DNA of 64,000 nt from Oscillospiraceae bacterium (GCA_017435565.1 JAFSEU010000031.1:102645-166644), one strand, 5' to 3'; counted from the first letter of the stretch, positions 26,895 through 35,960 are shown. The notes: a model not told the origin generated them from the sequence alone. Program-made: numbers and translations.

Positions 26895-28166
26895 ATGAAA
26901 ATAGATATACAGATTCACTTGGAAGAATTACAGCGCAGAATCACATCTCATCTGCGCAGCTACATCGAGAATCATGAGCGTGATCGGATCATTAAGCTGT
27001 GCGGTATTTCGGGAACGGGCAAGACACAGCTTGCGCTCAGCTATGCACAGAATACAAAATGCAGTATGTATTTCACCTTTCGTGGACTCGATCACCGCAC
27101 TGCGCTTGCACAGTTTAAAAACACTTTCAGTGTGTGGAGCGACTTATCTTCTGCGAATTCATGGCAGGAAGCATTTCAGCTCCTTGTACCATTTTTCAAG
27201 AAGCATTACACAAGAGTCGTTCTTGATGATTTAGAGCACAGCAAATCGGAATCTGAAGTTATCACTGCAATTGAACAGCTTTCTGTATCGCTGACTGATA
27301 TGAAGAACCTGTTTTTATTGCCTTGTCGATGCGAGTCATCATTCGGAAAACACGAACTGTTCAGAGTACCGCTGTACACATCCTCGGACATAAAAAAACA
27401 CGCTCAAAAAATGAGCGCAGTTGATATTGCAAGGTTATGTGCAGTCACAGGCGGTATGTCTGCTTTGCTGAATGATTATGATGAAACCCACTCTTTTTCC
27501 GATAACCTGTATAACTGGATTTCAACGGAGTCTATGCTGTACCGACTGATGCCACGGATGCTCAGCGAGCAGTTCCGCACGCCCGAATCCTATCATGCGA
27601 TTCTGTATGCAATTGCAACAGGGAAGCATCGCTTGAGTGAAATTGCAAAGCATATGGCTGTTCCGAACAATCAATGCAAGAAATATCTTGATGTACTGAT
27701 TGCGGCTGGCTTGATTGCAGTCAAGGAGCACCACTACTCTATCCTCAACTCCTATGTGGATTTCTGGCACAGATTCTTTTATCTGAACGTGGGTAGATTG
27801 GTTACAACGCCGAGTGACGTTGCAAGTGAAATCCTGTCACAGCTTGATGAATTTGCACTGGAGAAGCAGCTCCCCGAATGCATAAAGAAACTGCCGTTTG
27901 ATATCCCGAAGGACGCAAAACGGCAGTATAACGCTGTATTTGATTATGTTTTTCAAAGCGGCAGTCACACAATTCTGATCAAGCTCCCCGAATCGCTCGA
28001 CTGGCACTGCACAAAGCATGAGCTTGATACGCTGATGGATCATGTTACTGACTACTGCGGTGCGTTCTATGAAGCAGAGATCTGTGTTGTGAGCTTCAAC
28101 AGATTCAGTAATTACTGTGTGAAGCAGGCGGGGCAATTGGATAATTTGCATCTGGTTGTGCTATAA
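26895..28166 (+). CDS. Archaeal-ATPase-like (AAA, DUF234-type) protein
   Basis: The 423-residue protein has Walker A GISGTGKTQ at about residue 38 and a Walker B-like VVLDDL at about 112, then a helical sensor region, a winged-helix domain (about 235-285; TGKHRLSEIAKHM and LIAAGLI) and a C-terminal nuclease-like domain of the DUF234 type. Such proteins are widespread on mobile DNA but none has a firm role. GGAGG is eight bases before the ATG. It has its own promoter with a palindromic operator and faces away from the mobilization genes. It may be a maintenance or regulatory gene of the element. Confidence 0.7.
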   Translation: MKIDIQIHLEELQRRITSHLRSYIENHERDRIIKLCGISGTGKTQLALSYAQNTKCSMYFTFRGLDHRTALAQFKNTFSVWSDLSSANSWQEAFQLLVPFFKKHYTRVVLDDLEHSKSESEVITAIEQLSVSLTDMKNLFLLPCRCESSFGKHELFRVPLYTSSDIKKHAQKMSAVDIARLCAVTGGMSALLNDYDETHSFSDNLYNWISTESMLYRLMPRMLSEQFRTPESYHAILYAIATGKHRLSEIAKHMAVPNNQCKKYLDVLIAAGLIAVKEHHYSILNSYVDFWHRFFYLNVGRLVTTPSDVASEILSQLDEFALEKQLPECIKKLPFDIPKDAKRQYNAVFDYVFQSGSHTILIKLPESLDWHCTKHELDTLMDHVTDYCGAFYEAEICVVSFNRFSNYCVKQAGQLDNLHLVVL

Positions 28167-28207
28167 GAAGTATTGTAATGTCTCCGTCATCAAACTTTAT
28201 TTTCTTA

Positions 28208-28236
28208 TTGACAAACCTGTCTTTTTCTGTTATAAT
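28208..28236 (+). promoter_or_regulatory. Promoter of the mntP transcript
   Basis: Perfect TTGACA (28208-28213) and TATAAT (28231-28236) with a 17-bp spacer. Confidence 0.92.
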
Positions 28237-28242
28237 TAGGAA

Positions 28243-28415
28243 GAACTGATGAGGGAGTAGCAAGCTTTCTTAAAGTAACAAGTCAACATACTGGTCAGCA
28301 AAGACCTGGCTTGTTTTCAATTGCGAGACTCATGTGTAGTGAATGAAACTATGCATGGAGTCTGTCCATATGACATCTACCCAAGCGTAGCTTTTGGCTG
28401 TGCTTGGGTTTTATT
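28243..28415 (+). promoter_or_regulatory. yybP-ykoY manganese riboswitch with expression-platform terminator
   Basis: The leader has the family's two conserved loops: GGGAGTAGC near 28254 and TGCGAGA near 28321, closed by a P1 helix of ATGAG with CTCAT. A terminator stem ACCCAAGC/GCTTGGGT (28379-28386 with 28402-28409) followed by TTTTATT lies before the mntP ribosome site, and the intervening sequence could form an antiterminator. With Mn bound, the class normally lets the exporter gene be read. Confidence 0.85.
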
Positions 28416-28436
28416 ATTTTCAGGAGGATGAAAACA

Positions 28437-29024
28437 ATGGAATGGAGTTTTGTATTTTTCTTTAACAGCGTACTGCTGGGTGTGGGACTGGCAATGGATG
28501 CCTTTTCTGTGTCCCTTGCAAACGGTCTGAATGAGCCGGCTATGAAACGAGGAAAACTATGTGGCATTGCGGGCGTATTTGCTTTTTTTCAGGCGCTGAT
28601 GCCCATGATCGGCTGGATTTGCGTACATACGATTGTACAGTACTTCAAGTCCTTTGAAGCACTGATCCCGTGGATCGCACTGGTATTACTGCTCTTTATC
28701 GGGGGTAAGATGCTGATCGAAGGAATCAAAAACAAGGAAATCGACGAGGAACATGCCGGTGTCGGATTGACTGCTCTACTGGTACAGGGTGTTGCGACAT
28801 CCATTGACGCACTCTCGGTTGGCTTCACGATTTCCGATTACGGCTTTGTGATGGCTCTCGTCTGTTCAATGGTGATTGCGGCAGTGACATTTATCATCTG
28901 CATGGCTGGGCTTTTCATCGGCAGGAAGTTTGGCACAAAGCTTGCAGGAAAAGCCTCCATTCTGGGAGGTGCGATTCTTGTATTTATCGGGCTTGAAATC
29001 TGGATCACAGGGGTATTTTTCTGA
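28437..29024 (+). CDS. mntP: Manganese efflux protein MntP
   Basis: MntP exports Mn2+ across the cytoplasmic membrane. The 195-residue protein has six membrane segments in two similar halves, each with the conserved acidic motif: GLAMDAFSVSLANG in the first and TSIDALSVGF in the second. AGGAGG ends nine bases before the ATG at 28437; the in-frame ATG at 28428 is too close. It is directly under a yybP-ykoY riboswitch, the usual control for this gene. Finding it as cargo inside a mobilizable element is uncommon; it follows the ATPase gene in the same direction but has its own promoter. Confidence 0.95.
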   Translation: MEWSFVFFFNSVLLGVGLAMDAFSVSLANGLNEPAMKRGKLCGIAGVFAFFQALMPMIGWICVHTIVQYFKSFEALIPWIALVLLLFIGGKMLIEGIKNKEIDEEHAGVGLTALLVQGVATSIDALSVGFTISDYGFVMALVCSMVIAAVTFIICMAGLFIGRKFGTKLAGKASILGGAILVFIGLEIWITGVFF

Positions 29025-29101
29025 TGAAAGAACAAACCGCAGTATCCTGAAATACTGCGGTTTTGTCTATTTGATTCATCCCTTTTCAGAATATAATCCC
29101 C

Positions 29102-31321
29102 TTACTGATTGAGAAGTTCACGCTTCATCAGACAAAGATCAACTACATCAAGTTTTTCATCTTCACAAAGATCACCGGCCTGCCGATCAGTAATATCTTC
29201 TCCGCAATGCAGCCATCTTTTAAGCATTATCAAATCATCAATAGAAAAAGCTCCATCGCTATTGACATCTCCAATTACAGAGCCGGTCACGGTTTCATAA
29301 ATGACCTGAATGTTTGTGTAGTTTACAGTAAGCGTATCCTCAAGTCCAAGATTACCCTGTTCCGAATAAGCGTACCATTGCTGTACTTCAATTTTCCCGT
29401 CATAAATCACGGCCTCCAGCACTTCTTCATCATTCGTAAAGGTGCCGTCAAATTCAACTGATGCAGTCTGATTACTGCCAAGTGACATGGAGTAAGATTT
29501 GCTTGTCCAGAACTGTGTGCCGTCCGGCGTTTCCACATTGGTGCATAATGCACAGCCCGCACCGCCCCATGCGGAACCAGCACTGGAAGTCACATCTGCA
29601 GTCAGAATGATTTTCTTCAGATGCTCAGGATCAGTAATCGGAATTTCGATATTTCCGTTTGCATTGATCAGTGCATCACAATCATCAAACGTCACAATGG
29701 TCTGCTGTACTTTGCTTTCATCGTAAATATCAGATTCATCAAAATCAGAAGCATCATCTGAAATGACGATCATTGCTGCGGAATATGCAGGCAGTGTGAC
29801 ATGGACTGTATTATCGGCAACATCCACAACGTCAAGCAATCTGATTTCACTGGAATCACCGGAAACCACATATACTGCGGCTGCTTCGTAGTCAGAACTG
29901 CTGTTTTTCAGTGTAATAATCGCATTTTCTTCCTGTGTAAAGCTCTTGTTGGTCAGCATGGTCGTCACAACGCTGTCGTCGTTCCCATTGATTGCGGAAT
30001 AGGATGAGGCAAGAGAAACATCATCTGTAACAGTAGGAACAAGTGTGTCTCCGAATGTACTGTAATTACCGTCATAATTTGTATACAGCTTGATACCGGC
30101 ATAGATGTATTCATTTCCGCCCCAGAGTGTTGCGAGATAAACACCTGCATCAGCATAACAGCCCAGCGCCTCTGCCTGTGCGATCGTTGCACTCAGATCT
30201 TCACCACCAAAATTGTATTCGGAAATCGCAAGCTTTGTTCCGGGGAAATATGTATCAATAGATTTCTGAATGGTCGGCAGAATCGGGATATTTTCCTGAC
30301 ACCACTGTCCGATCCAGCTGTTTTCGACAAACCCTTTCTCATAAAGCGTACGGACGGACTGAAGTCTGTCCTCGGTGCTTTCACGGCCTGATTCGGTGTA
30401 ATAATGGATATCAAGTACATCAAGCAGACGTGTGCCGTATTCATCGCTGGCTTTTTTCATATCATCCAGATAACTGTCGAGATACCAGTGATAATTACCT
30501 TCTTCCTTGATTGCAGTCCAGTCATCCGTGCCTGCAAGATGATCATATGCAGTATAGCCATAGAGCGCAGGTCCGAACACCTCCGCATTGGGATCGATCG
30601 ACTTTACGATCTTCGCAACTTCAATGGACTTTTCGGAAAGCTCTGTCACCGTTACAGGATCCGGGTGAATTCTGCTGTGTGTATGCTGCCACAATGTCGG
30701 CTCATTGTCAAGACTATAGCCCTGCATGCCGGTAGATGTGGAAGAATCTCCGAGATTCTTGACGAGATAATTGACATACTCATCCATATAAACAACGCCG
30801 TCCGTCAGATCCGGTGTATCCGAAAGTGCGCTGCCCTTGGTGAAAATGACCTCATTCCAGCGATTGGATGGTGCGGCTTCTTCTTCGGAAACAGTGCCGT
30901 TTGTATCTGCAGAAACATAGCCTGCGAGCTGCAGTGTGGTAAACTTGTATCCAACGTCATATTTTTCACATGCCGCTGACAGGTTACGGGGAGCTGCTCC
31001 GGGTACGGGCGAATCGGAGATAAAGGTATCACTGCTGAAGTACCAGTCAGAGCCTGCATTGGAGGCGTTGGTTTCCCAGTTGTAAGCAGTCAGACGATTG
31101 CCTCCCTGACGGACTGCACTGATGTTCAGTTCGCCCAGAAGTGCCTGTTCTCCGGGTTCATTGATACCATAGATATACGGACTGATCTCTTTATGTTCGC
31201 CTGACAAATCAACCGTCACATTCATAGAATAAGCGGTGCCCTCAGCGTGAACCAGCGGAGATGCCATTGCAAGCGGAAGTGTGACCGCCATCAGCAAAGC
31301 ACCATATCGTTTCAGCTTCAT
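29102..31321 (-). CDS. Secreted GH44 endoglucanase/xyloglucanase with C-terminal dockerin
   Basis: A 739-residue secreted glycoside hydrolase. From the ATG at 31321 (AAGGGAG seven bases ahead), residues 1-27 are a signal peptide. The GH44 catalytic part (about 33-520) has the acid/base Glu207 in LDNEPTL and the nucleophile Glu368 in AISEYNFGG. A beta-sandwich module follows (about 555-670), possibly carbohydrate binding. The dockerin is at about 680-739, with loop GDVNSDGAFSIDD and a second repeat LCEDEKLDVVDLCLMKREL. GH44 enzymes cut cellulose, xyloglucan or related beta-glucans. Divergent from the AraC-type regulator gene at 31578. Confidence 0.9.
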   Translation of the reverse strand: MKLKRYGALLMAVTLPLAMASPLVHAEGTAYSMNVTVDLSGEHKEISPYIYGINEPGEQALLGELNISAVRQGGNRLTAYNWETNASNAGSDWYFSSDTFISDSPVPGAAPRNLSAACEKYDVGYKFTTLQLAGYVSADTNGTVSEEEAAPSNRWNEVIFTKGSALSDTPDLTDGVVYMDEYVNYLVKNLGDSSTSTGMQGYSLDNEPTLWQHTHSRIHPDPVTVTELSEKSIEVAKIVKSIDPNAEVFGPALYGYTAYDHLAGTDDWTAIKEEGNYHWYLDSYLDDMKKASDEYGTRLLDVLDIHYYTESGRESTEDRLQSVRTLYEKGFVENSWIGQWCQENIPILPTIQKSIDTYFPGTKLAISEYNFGGEDLSATIAQAEALGCYADAGVYLATLWGGNEYIYAGIKLYTNYDGNYSTFGDTLVPTVTDDVSLASSYSAINGNDDSVVTTMLTNKSFTQEENAIITLKNSSSDYEAAAVYVVSGDSSEIRLLDVVDVADNTVHVTLPAYSAAMIVISDDASDFDESDIYDESKVQQTIVTFDDCDALINANGNIEIPITDPEHLKKIILTADVTSSAGSAWGGAGCALCTNVETPDGTQFWTSKSYSMSLGSNQTASVEFDGTFTNDEEVLEAVIYDGKIEVQQWYAYSEQGNLGLEDTLTVNYTNIQVIYETVTGSVIGDVNSDGAFSIDDLIMLKRWLHCGEDITDRQAGDLCEDEKLDVVDLCLMKRELLNQ

Positions 31322-31414
31322 AAAAAAACTCCCTTCAATTACGTTCTGTTCAATCATGATACCGGCATCAGCCCTCTGAACAGTACAGATGCCGATACCA
31401 TCCCTCTCAATTTA

Positions 31415-31456
31415 ATTATACCAAAAACGCCGCTTTCAAACAATATTCTATTGTTT
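31415..31456 (-). promoter_or_regulatory. Promoter of the GH44 gene with a palindrome on the -35
   Basis: On the - strand TTGTTT (31438-31443), a 17-bp spacer and TATAAT (31415-31420). The perfect inverted repeat AAACAATA-TTC-TATTGTTT (31438-31456) covers the -35 box and is a good candidate operator. Confidence 0.75.
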
Positions 31457-31507
31457 CTATTAAAAAGATGATTTCGGATGTCTTTGTTTCGGATATGCAA
31501 AAAAGTC

Positions 31508-31536
31508 TTGTATTATGGTTCACAATATGGTATAAT
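31508..31536 (+). promoter_or_regulatory. Promoter of the AraC-type regulator gene
   Basis: TTGTAT (31508-31513), 17-bp spacer, TATAAT (31531-31536), 42 bases before the start codon at 31578. Confidence 0.75.
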
Positions 31537-31577
31537 AAAGTGGAGTACAGCAATCAGATTATGAAAGGAGGACGCAT

Positions 31578-33365
31578 ATGCGGTTACGGCCGACCATTGG
31601 TCTTATCACAGCAGAGTGCTTTCGCACGCACACTTCAGAAACAATATGCGGAATCATCACCCAGGCGTTCAGCGCTGACTGCAATATTGTCATATTGTCT
31701 GCCAAGAATAATTTTTTAGGGAAAGTCACAAAGCACAATTACCATGAGGCGGATCTGTATGAATTGGTAAAATCATCGCATTTTGACGGTTTTATCTATG
31801 ACAGAAACTTTATTTACAATGATGAGATCGTCAGGAAGCTAGATCGTCTCCTGAAGCAGACACAAAAGCCGGTCATGCTTCTGGACGGCGTTGAGCATCC
31901 TTATTTTGAAAATACAATTTCCCATGATCCGGAAGCGTTTGAACGTCTGATCGAACACATGATAACCATTCACGGACATCGGAAAATCTACTGCCTGACC
32001 GGAATCAAAGGTCTTCCGCAGGCAGAAGAACGTCTGCAGGCTTATTTTAATGTCATGAAACGTCACAAGCTGTACTATGATGAAACTTATTATTCCTACG
32101 GAGATTTCTGGCGTGATGCACCTGTTATGTATGCACAGAGGATTATTAAGGGTGAGCTTTCAAAACCTGACGCCATTGTCTGTGCAAATGATATTATGGC
32201 GGACACGCTTATTGATACCCTTCAGAAAAACGGCTTGCGTGTGCCTGAACAGATTGCTGTTACAGGATTTGACGGCTATCTCGACATCAACCAGAGTCAT
32301 ATCAGCCTGACAAGCTTTAAAAAGAGCTATTTTCAGCTCGGTGCAGAAGCATTCCGACGCTTGTACGGCATCATTACAGGGAAGAAATGCAAACGTATTC
32401 AAAACGATAGTGACGGCATTCTGATCGGAAGAAGCTGTGGTTGCATTCCCGCTCAGGAATACAGCTCGGAAAGCACCCGCAAAGCAATGCAGATCAATGC
32501 GGTCGAAGAGGAATTTCTGCATAGTGATTTTCTTTTCAGTACGCTGCATACAAATTCACTGAAAGAGCTGATTGATGTGATAGACCGTAATATGCATCTG
32601 ATTCATCGCAGAAAACGATTCAGAATGTTCCTGTCAGAAAGCTTCATTGCTCAGCTTCAGGGTGAAGATGCGGAAAAGATCAAAAGCAAACCTGACGCAT
32701 ACAGAGAATTTCTGCATTGTGAAGTAGGAAAAAACGGGCTGAGTGAGCCGGATACAGTGATTTCTGCTGATGAATTTCCTGCATTTCTGTCCAATGGAAG
32801 CTCTTATCCCACGGCTTACTATCTCTCCGCTCTGCATATCAATGACGAACACTATGGGATAGCAGCACTCTCGTTCGGAAAAAAGCCATTCTGTTACAGA
32901 CCATATTATACCACCTTTGTCAGCTACATCTGCGCGGCTCTGGAGCATCTTCTGAAGCAAAGAAAAACAGAGCAAATGCTGCATCAATTGATAAATGAAA
33001 ATCAGCAGAATGTAGAAAATCCTCGTTTATATTCTCAGCTTTCTCAGATCAGGGAGGAGATGCTTCGCAAGCCGGGATATGACTGGAGCATTTCCGAAAT
33101 CTGTCAGCGAGTGAATGTCAGCCGAAGCTATCTGCAAAGAATGTATAAGAGCTATTTCGGCAGAAGTATTTTTGAGGAGCTGATTCATGCAAGGGTGAAT
33201 GAAGCAAAGAAGCTGTTGACGGAAACGAATACCTCTATTACAAATATAGCAGAACTATGCGGTTATTCCTCTTATTCCCATTTTGCCAATCAATTCAAGG
33301 CGGAAGAAAATATGACGCCTTCGCAATATCGTGAACAAAAACAGAAGACAAAAGCGATAAAGTAA
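31578..33365 (+). CDS. Sugar-sensing regulator: LacI-type ligand domain fused to an AraC-type DNA-binding domain
   Basis: The 595-residue protein starts with a periplasmic-binding-like ligand domain (about 1-290; DAIVCANDIMADTLIDTLQ and VTGFDG are typical of LacI/GalR sensors) but has no N-terminal helix-turn-helix. A middle domain (about 310-480) of unknown type follows. The C-terminus (about 495-595) is an AraC HTH pair: SISEICQRVNVSRSYLQRMYK and NIAELCGYSSYSHFANQFK (cut). This layout matches XylR-like pentose regulators. AGGAGG precedes the ATG. Lying between the GH44 and GH43 genes, it most likely controls both in response to a plant-wall sugar. Confidence 0.85.
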   Translation: MRLRPTIGLITAECFRTHTSETICGIITQAFSADCNIVILSAKNNFLGKVTKHNYHEADLYELVKSSHFDGFIYDRNFIYNDEIVRKLDRLLKQTQKPVMLLDGVEHPYFENTISHDPEAFERLIEHMITIHGHRKIYCLTGIKGLPQAEERLQAYFNVMKRHKLYYDETYYSYGDFWRDAPVMYAQRIIKGELSKPDAIVCANDIMADTLIDTLQKNGLRVPEQIAVTGFDGYLDINQSHISLTSFKKSYFQLGAEAFRRLYGIITGKKCKRIQNDSDGILIGRSCGCIPAQEYSSESTRKAMQINAVEEEFLHSDFLFSTLHTNSLKELIDVIDRNMHLIHRRKRFRMFLSESFIAQLQGEDAEKIKSKPDAYREFLHCEVGKNGLSEPDTVISADEFPAFLSNGSSYPTAYYLSALHINDEHYGIAALSFGKKPFCYRPYYTTFVSYICAALEHLLKQRKTEQMLHQLINENQQNVENPRLYSQLSQIREEMLRKPGYDWSISEICQRVNVSRSYLQRMYKSYFGRSIFEELIHARVNEAKKLLTETNTSITNIAELCGYSSYSHFANQFKAEENMTPSQYREQKQKTKAIK

Positions 33366-33367
33366 AT

Positions 33368-33391
33368 AAATACATATGAATTTATGTATTT
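33368..33391. promoter_or_regulatory. Perfect inverted repeat between regulator and GH43 genes
   Basis: AAATACATA, six bases, TATGTATTT. It begins two bases after the regulator stop and ends 20 bases before the GH43 -35 box. It could be an operator or a weak terminator hairpin; AT-richness and the lack of a clean T-run favour an operator. Confidence 0.5.
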
Positions 33392-33410
33392 CATTGTTCG
33401 CAAAAAAATA

Positions 33411-33439
33411 TTGACATTCTTTTCGGAATATGATAAAAT
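33411..33439 (+). promoter_or_regulatory. Promoter of the GH43 gene
   Basis: TTGACA (33411-33416), 17-bp spacer, TAAAAT (33434-33439). Confidence 0.85.
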
Positions 33440-33530
33440 TGCTAAAAATAAACAAATCCAATCTGTTTTTGAGCGAATTGTTGGATGTTTTTAACAACTT
33501 GAATAGTAGCTTACATGAGGAGGTATGTTT

Positions 33531-35789
33531 ATGCAAAACAAAGGAAAGCGTCTTGTCGCATTGGCTTGTACGGCAGCATTATGTCTTGGGGTATCGCCAA
33601 GTATACCGGTGACAACTGAGGAATCAGCTGATTTTCTTACATCAGCAGCAGAAACATTGGACGGAATTCCGATCAGCAGCGACAAGATCAGCACGAACAA
33701 CTATAAGAATACCAAATACAACAACCCTATCTCCTCTGAATTCTTCTGCGCCGATCCGACCGCAGTCGAATATGAAGGAAGACTCTATGTCATCGGTACA
33801 AACGACCATGAACAGTTTGAGGTGATTGGTCCCGATAAGGATAATTCCTATGAACAGATCAAATCTATGGTGATTCTCTCTACAGATGATATGGTGAACT
33901 GGATCTATCACGGAGAAATCAATATCGGTGAAATTGCACCGTGGATTATGAATTCATGGGCACCGTCCATCGTTTCCAGAGTGGAGGAGGACGGCAAAAC
34001 GCATTTCTACCTCTACTTTTCCAACAATGGTCTTGGCGTGGGAGTCATTCATACCACCGATCTGCTTGGTGAATGGGACGATCCTCTTGGAAAACCCCTG
34101 ATTTCCACCAGCACTCCGGGTCTGACCGACTGCCCGAATCCCTTTGACCCCGGTGCTGTGATTGATGATAACGGCGTGGGATGGCTCTCCTTCGGTGCAG
34201 GCATGGCATCCGACGGCACGGACTATATGCCCGGCTCGAACAGAATTGTCCGTCTTGGCGAGGATATGGTTTCTATCGACAGCGAATTTGCAGAAATTCC
34301 TGCACCCTATCACTTTGAGGCAAGTGAGCTGAACTACATCAACGGCACTTATGTCTACACCTATAATAACGACTGGAGCGATCATTCTGCGCAGTGGGAT
34401 TATGACTGTCCTGTTCCATCGTCATGCAGTATGGTCTATATGACGACAAAAACCCCGCTTGATCCGACAAGCTGGGAGATGAAGGGTGAATACTTTGTCA
34501 ATCCCGGTACAGCAGGATTTGATTATTCCAACAACCACACCCACCTTCATAAGTACAAAGGCGAGTACTATCTCTTCTATCATACCCTCATGCTCAAGCG
34601 TGGCATGGGCATCACAGGCAGCTACAGAAGTATGAATGTGGACAAGATCAATGTGGATGAAGAAACAGTCACCATCGAAAAGATCGGCGGAACTAAAAAG
34701 GGCCCCGATGCGATTCAGCCGGTCAATCCTTTCACAGAACAGCTTGCAGCCAATCTGAACGGCACAGCGGATATTTCCTTTGATACGGACAACAAGAGCC
34801 GTCCGGAGGTCATCAGCGACGGCGTGGGCGCATGGTTCAGCGTTCGTTCTGCGATGTTCACAGAAACAGAGGGCGGCACGGAAGAAGCACCCGTCGAGCT
34901 TTCTCTGATCGATGTGGATACCATTGATTACAATATCACTGTCACAAGTGTCGATCAGGCAACGACTGTTTCCATGTATCCTGCATCAAGTGACGGTGCG
35001 AACCATCCTGCCTCGGTTGATGTAACAGGCACAGGAAAATACACCATTTCCTGTGATATCGGCGGTGCGTCGGGCATGATGAATATGGGATACTTTGAAG
35101 TAGATAATGACGCACAGATCACATTCACGGTGGATACTATTCTGGTGAATGGCAAATACGAATTCGATATTTCCTCCGAGCTGACCAACACCAGAGAATG
35201 GGCAAGCGGTCTGCGCAATATCTGGAACGGCTTTGCGGATGGCGATAAGGTCTATACATCTGATTATGCAGAGTTCAGATACAGCGAATCTGCCGGTGCA
35301 ATTCAATTCTATGCCGATGCAGATATCAAAGATGTGAATCTCGGCAATGCCCCGCTTCTGGATACTGAGGTAGCATTTTATGCAAAGGTAAAGGGTACAG
35401 GACGTATTGAAGTGCATCTCGACAGCCCGACGGGAGATCTGCTCACCAGCATTGATTTTGATACGCCGGATGCGTTCCGGAACGTCTACAACAAGGAGAT
35501 TGCCGATGTCGGCGGAACAAGGGATCTGTACTTTGTTTTCTCAAATGAAGGCATTGTATTTGATTCATGGGCATTTCTTCCGATCAATGATACAGATGAT
35601 CGTATTCGAGGAGATGTAAATGCCGACGGTACATTTAACGTTGCAGATGTAGTAACACTTCAGAAATGGCTGATTTGCGTACCGGATGTAACTCTTGCTG
35701 ATTGGAAAGCCGGAGACCTTTGTGAGGATAACAGACTTGATGTGTTTGATCTATGTCTTATGAAGCGTGAATTGCTGAAGAAAAGTTAA
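33531..35789 (+). CDS. Secreted GH43-family enzyme with CBM6-like module and dockerin
   Basis: A 752-residue secreted enzyme of the five-bladed propeller GH43 family (arabinofuranosidases, xylosidases). From the ATG at 33531 residues 1-about 28 are a signal peptide; the ATG at 33525 lies too close to GAGGAGG. Catalytic candidates are Asp75 in CADPTAVEYEG, Asp206 in NPFDPGAVIDD and Glu263 in YHFEASELNYI. Around 415-535 is a beta-rich region, about 540-680 looks like a CBM6-type module (ending FDSWAFLPI), and a dockerin is at about 690-752 with GDVNADGTFNVAD and LCEDNRLDVFDLCLMKREL. It is the last cargo gene before the right attachment site. Confidence 0.88.
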   Translation: MQNKGKRLVALACTAALCLGVSPSIPVTTEESADFLTSAAETLDGIPISSDKISTNNYKNTKYNNPISSEFFCADPTAVEYEGRLYVIGTNDHEQFEVIGPDKDNSYEQIKSMVILSTDDMVNWIYHGEINIGEIAPWIMNSWAPSIVSRVEEDGKTHFYLYFSNNGLGVGVIHTTDLLGEWDDPLGKPLISTSTPGLTDCPNPFDPGAVIDDNGVGWLSFGAGMASDGTDYMPGSNRIVRLGEDMVSIDSEFAEIPAPYHFEASELNYINGTYVYTYNNDWSDHSAQWDYDCPVPSSCSMVYMTTKTPLDPTSWEMKGEYFVNPGTAGFDYSNNHTHLHKYKGEYYLFYHTLMLKRGMGITGSYRSMNVDKINVDEETVTIEKIGGTKKGPDAIQPVNPFTEQLAANLNGTADISFDTDNKSRPEVISDGVGAWFSVRSAMFTETEGGTEEAPVELSLIDVDTIDYNITVTSVDQATTVSMYPASSDGANHPASVDVTGTGKYTISCDIGGASGMMNMGYFEVDNDAQITFTVDTILVNGKYEFDISSELTNTREWASGLRNIWNGFADGDKVYTSDYAEFRYSESAGAIQFYADADIKDVNLGNAPLLDTEVAFYAKVKGTGRIEVHLDSPTGDLLTSIDFDTPDAFRNVYNKEIADVGGTRDLYFVFSNEGIVFDSWAFLPINDTDDRIRGDVNADGTFNVADVVTLQKWLICVPDVTLADWKAGDLCEDNRLDVFDLCLMKRELLKKS

Positions 35790-35844
35790 ATGAGCCCATC
35801 ATTGATCAACCTATTTACATATATTTAGAGTTCAACTATAAAAA

Positions 35845-35880
35845 GCAAATCCTCGGAAACAACGTATTTCCGAGGATTTT
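35845..35880 (-). terminator. Terminator shared by tRNA-Thr and the GH43 gene
   Basis: Stem AATCCTCGGAAA/TTTCCGAGGATT. On the - strand, after the tRNA, it is followed by TGCTTTTTATAG. The same hairpin is found at 21040-21076 at the other end of the element. Confidence 0.85.
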
Positions 35881-35884
35881 ACTT

Positions 35885-35960
35885 TGGAGCTTGTGACAGG
35901 ATTCGAACCTGCGACCTGCGCATTACGAATGCGCTGCACTACCAACTGTGCTACACAAGC
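35885..35960 (-). tRNA. tRNA-Thr (anticodon CGU), integration site of the element
   Basis: A full 76-nt cloverleaf with encoded CCA: acceptor GCTTGTG/CACAAGC, D-arm GCACAGTTGGTAGTGC, anticodon stem GCGCA/TGCGC with loop TTCGTAA (anticodon CGT), T-loop TTCGAAT. Discriminator base is U. Its 3' 32 bases (35885-35916) are the right attachment repeat. Confidence 0.93.

Larger units (their letters stand above)
21182..35960. mobile_element. Integrative mobilizable element in tRNA-Thr carrying dockerin CAZyme cargo
   Basis: The 32-bp 3' end of tRNA-Thr (35885-35916) is repeated at 21182-21213 with two mismatches. A serine recombinase starts 60 bases inside the left copy. Between the repeats lie a TnpW-like gene, a relaxase with a nested gene, MobC, a RepA-like ATPase, an ATPase with its own operator, a manganese riboswitch and mntP, and the GH44-dockerin, AraC-type and GH43-dockerin genes. 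No type IV secretion genes are seen, so it would need a helper for transfer. The recombinase has an in-frame stop, so the copy may be stuck. Confidence 0.78.

Noticed and set aside
21182..35960. A tyrosine integrase, the usual enzyme for tRNA sites
   Set aside because: None is seen between the repeats; the only recombinase is of the serine type.
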